Shown here: in pieces, positions 59,801 to 64,000 of the stretch | How positions within the stretch are numbered: the first letter of the stretch is position 1 | How the letters are laid out: each line of letters begins with the position of its first letter | Origin: Pagrus major | Lineage: Eukaryota; Chordata; Actinopteri; Spariformes; Sparidae | Reading direction: 5' to 3' | NCBI RefSeq assembly: GCF_040436345.1 | Contig: NC_133233.1 | Span: forward strand, 11,942,735-12,006,734 | DNA: 64,000 nt | Translations under genes and position numbers: made by a program | Notes under the pieces: model-generated | The model's database searches: none | Told to the model about the DNA's origin: nothing | Seen by the model: only the letters and a program-made list of their open reading frames with translations

Positions 59801-61166
59801 AGATTCAGCTCTTAAGTCTACTCCGCCTCCAGCCACTGTCATTATCCACAGCGGATGTGAGAGAAATCTTGCCGTGAGTGAACATGAGTAAAACTGCTGG
59901 TCCTGATAACATCCCTGGCCGTGTACTAAAAACATGTCTCAGTCAGCTAGCTGATGTTGTTACTGACATTTATAACATATCACTCTCACAGGAGACTGCC
60001 ACCATCGTCCCTGTGCCTTGAAGGTCATCAGTGTCCAGTGTTAACTCACCCCCATTCTGATAAAGTGCATTGAAAGACCAGTTCTCCAGCACATCTCAGT
60101 CTTCAGACTCCATGAAAATAAGAACAATTACATCAGAATGCTGTCTGTGGACCACAGCTCAGCATTCATTACAACCTCACCATTGAAGCTGATTGGAAAA
60201 CTTCACACTGTGCTCGAGTACCACACTCTGCAACTGGAGGCACACACACCCAGTCTACATCAGTGGAGCTGAGGTGGAGCAAAGAGAGCAGAGAGCCCAA
60301 AGGATACTATAAAGACGACACCCACTCCTGCCACAGTCTGTTCACTCTGCTGGTATCTGGCAAAAGATATCTGTTGTTGTACCACCAGACAACAGTGCTT
60401 CTGCGTGGTTGTGAGACTCGTTAACTCACTCTCAACACTGCACCATAAGAAATAGTTTTTCTTATGCAGCATACAGGAACTACAACTTGCATTTTGTTGT
60501 ACAACCCTGTTTCGTAGAATGACAAAGAAATTAATCTTGAACTTTGATAGAAGGAAACAAAACTCTCTTACCTTTAACTGTTATTTGAAGAGGATCACAA
60601 ATAGCCGTTGCCTCAAATAGTCTGCTCTCAATTCTGAAGTAGTATGTGTTTGTGTATCTTGTGATTAAACTGGAAAATAAAGTAGTGCAGATTTTCTCAC
60701 TCAGGTTTCCAGTGATATTAATGGGATACATGTTAGCGGGTGTACTGCTGTTGAAAATCACATTGTTTGGATTTTTGCCAAATCTGTGGTCATTTTTAAT
60801 CCACACTCCAAAGATTTCTCTGCTGCTGTTAAACTCTTGTTCTGATTTAGGTCTGAAGTTACATGGGATTTGCAAACAAGATCCACTCAGTGCTTCCATC
60901 GTCTTTGGTGCAGTAATGAAGAGGCCTGAATGATGAGTACAATCAGCCAAAACACCTGTAAACCAGATTGATGATTAACAAAATGTGGAAGAGAAGAGTT
61001 GATGATAAACAAAGCAGCAGTATGATGTATGCTGAAATGAATGTAAATGATCAATGTCTCCAAATAAAAGTGAGTGAACAAACAGCTCACCTGAAACAAA
61101 GAAGACACTCAGCAACATGTTGGCTGTCACCATATTCACACACAGGACTGCCATGACACTCATCAT
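56835..61166 (-). CDS. Siglec-like receptor with charged TM, LINE-split
   Basis: Predicted 397 residues. Exons: signal 61091-61166, V-set 60572-60955, C2 58628-58933, C2 58265-58513, TM 57701-57788, tail 57128-57164 and 56835-56888. V keeps YYFRIESR. The TM exon has nine extra bases at its start (adds DDP before EFGLSVY); the other charged-TM copies lack them. The TM lysine is present. The last exon reads [12 protein letters not shown], with tyrosine replaced by cysteine as in the 48.6 kb gene, and a final Pro. The V-to-C2 intron is 1.6 kb because of a LINE relic, and the TM-to-tail intron has an unrelated insert at about 57187-57680. No LINE lies in the (GA)n of the last intron, so this copy shows the empty site. 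The signal exon opens directly with ATGATG after the acceptor. Confidence 0.82.
56889..56956. repeat. (GA)n plus poly-G tract at the final splice acceptor
   Basis: GAGA/CAGAGA followed by a 16-base G run (56941-56956). On the coding strand this is poly-C then (TC)n before the last exon. It is not interrupted by a LINE. Confidence 0.9.
57187..57680. other. Unclassified insertion in the TM-to-tail intron
   Basis: About 490 bp with no counterpart in the other three charged-TM genes, where the intron is about 110 bp. I do not recognise the family, and no clear terminal repeats were seen. Confidence 0.5.
58980..60535 (+). mobile_element. LINE relic (endonuclease and RT) between V and C2 exons
   Basis: The plus strand shows the endonuclease segment [19 protein letters not shown], the ARSQEN and LDHVYTN regions, and then [20 protein letters not shown] from the reverse transcriptase. 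Frames are broken and large parts are missing. The end reads GAATGACAAAGAAATTAATC, like the (A)-rich tail of fish CR1/Rex-type LINEs. Antisense to the host gene. Confidence 0.75.
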
Positions 61167-61589
61167 CTGGATTTGAAAATAAAATGTTGGTTTTCAATAT
61201 TTCAATCAAAGCATCTTTTAAACAAATCATTCATGTTCTTTTAAAGCAACTTCAAATTCACACTTTCAAACCAGGACTTTGCCATGTACAACCAAATGGT
61301 ACTGTGATGTAAGTAGTGATGAATACTATCTGCAGTATGGAAGCCGGGAATGACCGTGCTTGTAATTTTGTTATTCAATACTATCCTGAGTATCATGAAA
61401 ATAGGTTTATTTATCTTGACGACTTAAGCAAACAAAATGCAGGTTTCTCAAGTTAACGAGATAAGACTTGATGAAATGTATGGACTACGACAGAAACACA
61501 TTGCTCTGAGGGATGGGTTTGAAGTTTCAAAGCAAACGGTATGAACTTTTTATAAACCTTGCCATATATTGTAAACAACCTTTTGTTTT

Positions 61590-62190
61590 ATCTTGATAAT
61601 GATTATCTCATTATCTAGAGATAACAAAGGATCTCTACTTTCTCGGCTTCTCCCACAGATCCAGAATTGGTATCCACAAGGCTCGATCTTGGAGCCTCTG
61701 CTCTTACATAAAGGATCAACCAACATGCTGTAACAGAGCTGGTTGTCAGATGTACGCTGATGACACAATCACAATCATCAGCTAAAACTCCTTGTGTAAC
61801 AGCAGAAACATTAAAAAATGAAATAGAGTATCTAAATGGTTAAAAAAAAATCAACTAACCCTGAATGTTAAAAAGTCTGTCAACTGTTGAATTGAATTGA
61901 TTTAAATGCAAAAGGCGAAATCAAAATAAATTAAGAGATAATAAAGGGAGTCAGCCATTTAAAAATTGTATGTCATTTCAGACTCCCAGCTCAAATTTGA
62001 TGAACTTATTAAAAAGCTACACAAGACAGTAAAGGCAAATCTGAGCTGTTTTAGAACATAAGGCGTAAGGCAGATAATCTATTAATGCACACCATGATAT
62101 TTTCACATTCATCCTATGAAGTTATCGTATGGAGCCAGGCTTCACAGTCAGCTGCCAAAGGTCTTTGCTCAGGCCCTCACGAATAAACCA
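61590..62190 (+). mobile_element. LINE reverse-transcriptase relic upstream of the last gene
   Basis: The plus strand shows PQGSILEPLLL, then CQMYADDTITIIS (YADD box), TLNVKKS and DSQLKFDELIKKL in successive broken frames, matching the palm and thumb order of non-LTR reverse transcriptases. It lies between the signal exon and the leader exon at 62416. Confidence 0.75.
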
Positions 62191-62415
62191 AAAACATAAC
62201 TTCCTTGTTGGAGGTAATAACATAATAAATTCAAAGTGTGCGAGTTAATGATATTATCATTGACATAAAATGTCACTGAAGAAACTTCTCATTGGTTTGT
62301 GGCTCATTTCTGCTCGACCAAAGCCCAACAAATGACATATATCACGTCCTTTCATGGAAAGCAGCGAAATAAAACATCAAATTCAAACATAAAAAGCAGT
62401 TACATTTGACTCTAC

Positions 62416-62520
62416 CAAACAATCCTGCAGCTAAAACAGAGACGATTAGTTTTAAAATCAGACAAAACAGACTCCGCAATAAACAGATAAAAGCAAACAG
62501 ATTTGTTGTTTCAAGCAACA
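62416..62520 (-). other. Putative untranslated leader exon of the 56.8-61.2 kb gene
   Basis: Diverged counterpart of the leader exons, with donor GTAGAG instead of GTAAGG. This may be weaker. The 5' edge is approximate. Confidence 0.35.
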
Positions 62521-64000
62521 TGTCACAAATTTAAAATACAGCGGAAATAGTCATCAATTTTCTAGTGAATCAGGAAGTCTACTTTTGATACAGCTTAACC
62601 TCACACAGGTGCAAATAATTTTTGTATTTTGATTGTATTACTCACTTACTGTGAGTATATTGTATTAGTTGCAAGCCCATATGCCTTATTTTTCTGGAAG
62701 TATTGGATATATTGTAATAGTAACATACTAGTAAATACTTACTATATTGTAAGGAGGATATTTCCAGGCGAGATTCAGATGATTTTCTCCTGCTGAGTTT
62801 CTTATTGTCAAACTTACAGCTGTTCACTGCAGACAGACCAGTTTACAGAGCCAAAGGAAAAAAGGCTGAATGTGGCAACAGAGCTGCTATGACTCCTTCT
62901 GCTGAATGAGGTGAGAAACCGTTGCGGTTTTTATTGACATGCAACCAAGCAAGTGCCCATCAGAAAATCAGAAATAAGATGTGACTAAAAAAAAAAAAAA
63001 ACACAGAGGGAACACAGATAAAAGTCTGTTAATGTCACAGCTTGAAGAAGAGTAGAGCAGAGTGAAATTTAGATATAATTTGGACTTTTAGGCTACATGT
63101 AACTTCATGCATACTTTAATCCATGCCCTTACCGGCACTGAAATATTATAGAGTATCAATAACTTCTTCACTAAGTGATTAAGCAAATGTTTTGCAAAAC
63201 ACTGCAGACACCAACTGACCAACTTCCCCCTTCCTATCTTATCTTTTTCTCTGTGGTTTGCATGACATCATCAGTTCCCTCGCGATCACTTCTCTTATGC
63301 ACTTCCACTCTCTCTTTCAACACGCATGCACATATACTGTAGACCTAAGGCTTATATGTAGTCATCTTTCATCTGATTTAGAGTGATGCAGCACTAAATG
63401 TAATGTCCACTTGCAGGACTTGCCCCACTCTCTCAAAATATAACAGATCAAAATTTTGCAAAAAAAAATTCAGATGCTCATTTATTTACTTCTGAGAGAA
63501 TCATCACCCCAAGACCCTTGTTTCAGTAAACTACAGTACTGTAGCAGATAGCACTTTAAGTTGAGGTTTTACACTTTAGAGGCAAAGTAGTGAGACTTAT
63601 GTGGCTTGACTGGTTTGAATTGAGGACAGCTTGTACCATGGTGTGGTTGTCCACAGAATACAACAGCAGTGCATTAATATCAGAAGAGGTTCTTGAATTT
63701 GATCCCAACTTAACAACCACACAGCTCTCCTCACGGGAGGAATATCTTTCTGATTAATTGAATCCATCAAATTATCTTATATTTCTTTATTTTTCAATTC
63801 AAAGGAGGACAAAAAGGATTTCATTACAGTGCAATTAATCAATATGTTCAAAAGAAATGGCTGCATCAATAAAATGGGATACACACTAGATTATGTAACA
63901 ACATTTCGAAATTTCAAAAATAATAGAAAATATTGCAAAACAAACTGACAAACATTTCAAAATTAAACAAAATCTTGCTCATGTGTGTACAGAACTGCCT
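62521..64000. other. Right flank, probable 3' flank of another ITIM-type gene
   Basis: No exon is recognised. Sequence from 62815 matches 42490-42760, and the last 130 bases match 43300-43405, which lie just downstream of the polyadenylation region of the 43.7 kb gene. An A-run is at 62987-63001. The next receptor tail exon should therefore lie within a few hundred bases to the right. Confidence 0.5.

Overview
The window is vertebrate nuclear DNA, most likely from a spiny-rayed teleost. Genes are split into short exons with GT-AG introns, the sequence is AT-rich, and it carries fish-type LINE, Ty3/Gypsy and Penelope-like relics, a tRNA-derived SINE and many microsatellites. No bacterial or viral gene organisation is visible.

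The content is a head-to-tail array of Siglec-like (CD22/CD33-like) immunoglobulin receptor genes, all on the minus strand. I assembled eight complete coding models by matching splice sites and reading phase (each CDS length is a multiple of three) plus one deleted pseudogene. Every intact gene has a signal-peptide exon, one V-set exon with the F-strand arginine used by Siglecs to bind sialic acid, two C2-type Ig exons, a transmembrane exon and a two-exon tail.

Two receptor types are interleaved. ITIM-type genes (4861-8106, 19483-22724, 28719-31961, 43670-46317) have a neutral transmembrane segment and a long tail with an ITIM (IHYGEI) and an ITSM-like motif (TVYAQV or TLYAKV). Charged-TM genes (11485-15385, 36230-40068, 48594-53750, 56835-61166) have a lysine in the transmembrane segment and a 17-residue last exon with no ITIM, the usual design of receptors that signal through an ITAM adaptor. 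This looks like a paired inhibitory/activating Siglec-like cluster.

Layout: 1-1040 no recognised gene; 1041-1572 receptor pseudogene; about 1608-10808, 16206-25431 and 25432-35560 are three copies of one ~9-10 kb block, each with an ITIM-type gene and the same retroelement relics; charged-TM genes follow the first and third blocks; 40-42 kb and 46-48 kb share another duplicated block; 43.6-46.3 kb holds a divergent ITIM-type gene; 48.6-61.2 kb holds two charged-TM genes interrupted by LINE insertions; 62-64 kb resembles the 3' flank of the 43.7 kb gene, so another ITIM-type gene probably lies just beyond the window.

The C2 exons and the small intron between them are almost identical in all copies, whereas the ligand-facing V exons and tails differ. 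Recent duplication and gene conversion appear to homogenise the stalk while the binding domain and signalling tail vary. Family assignment rests on motifs read from the sequence; no database search was possible.
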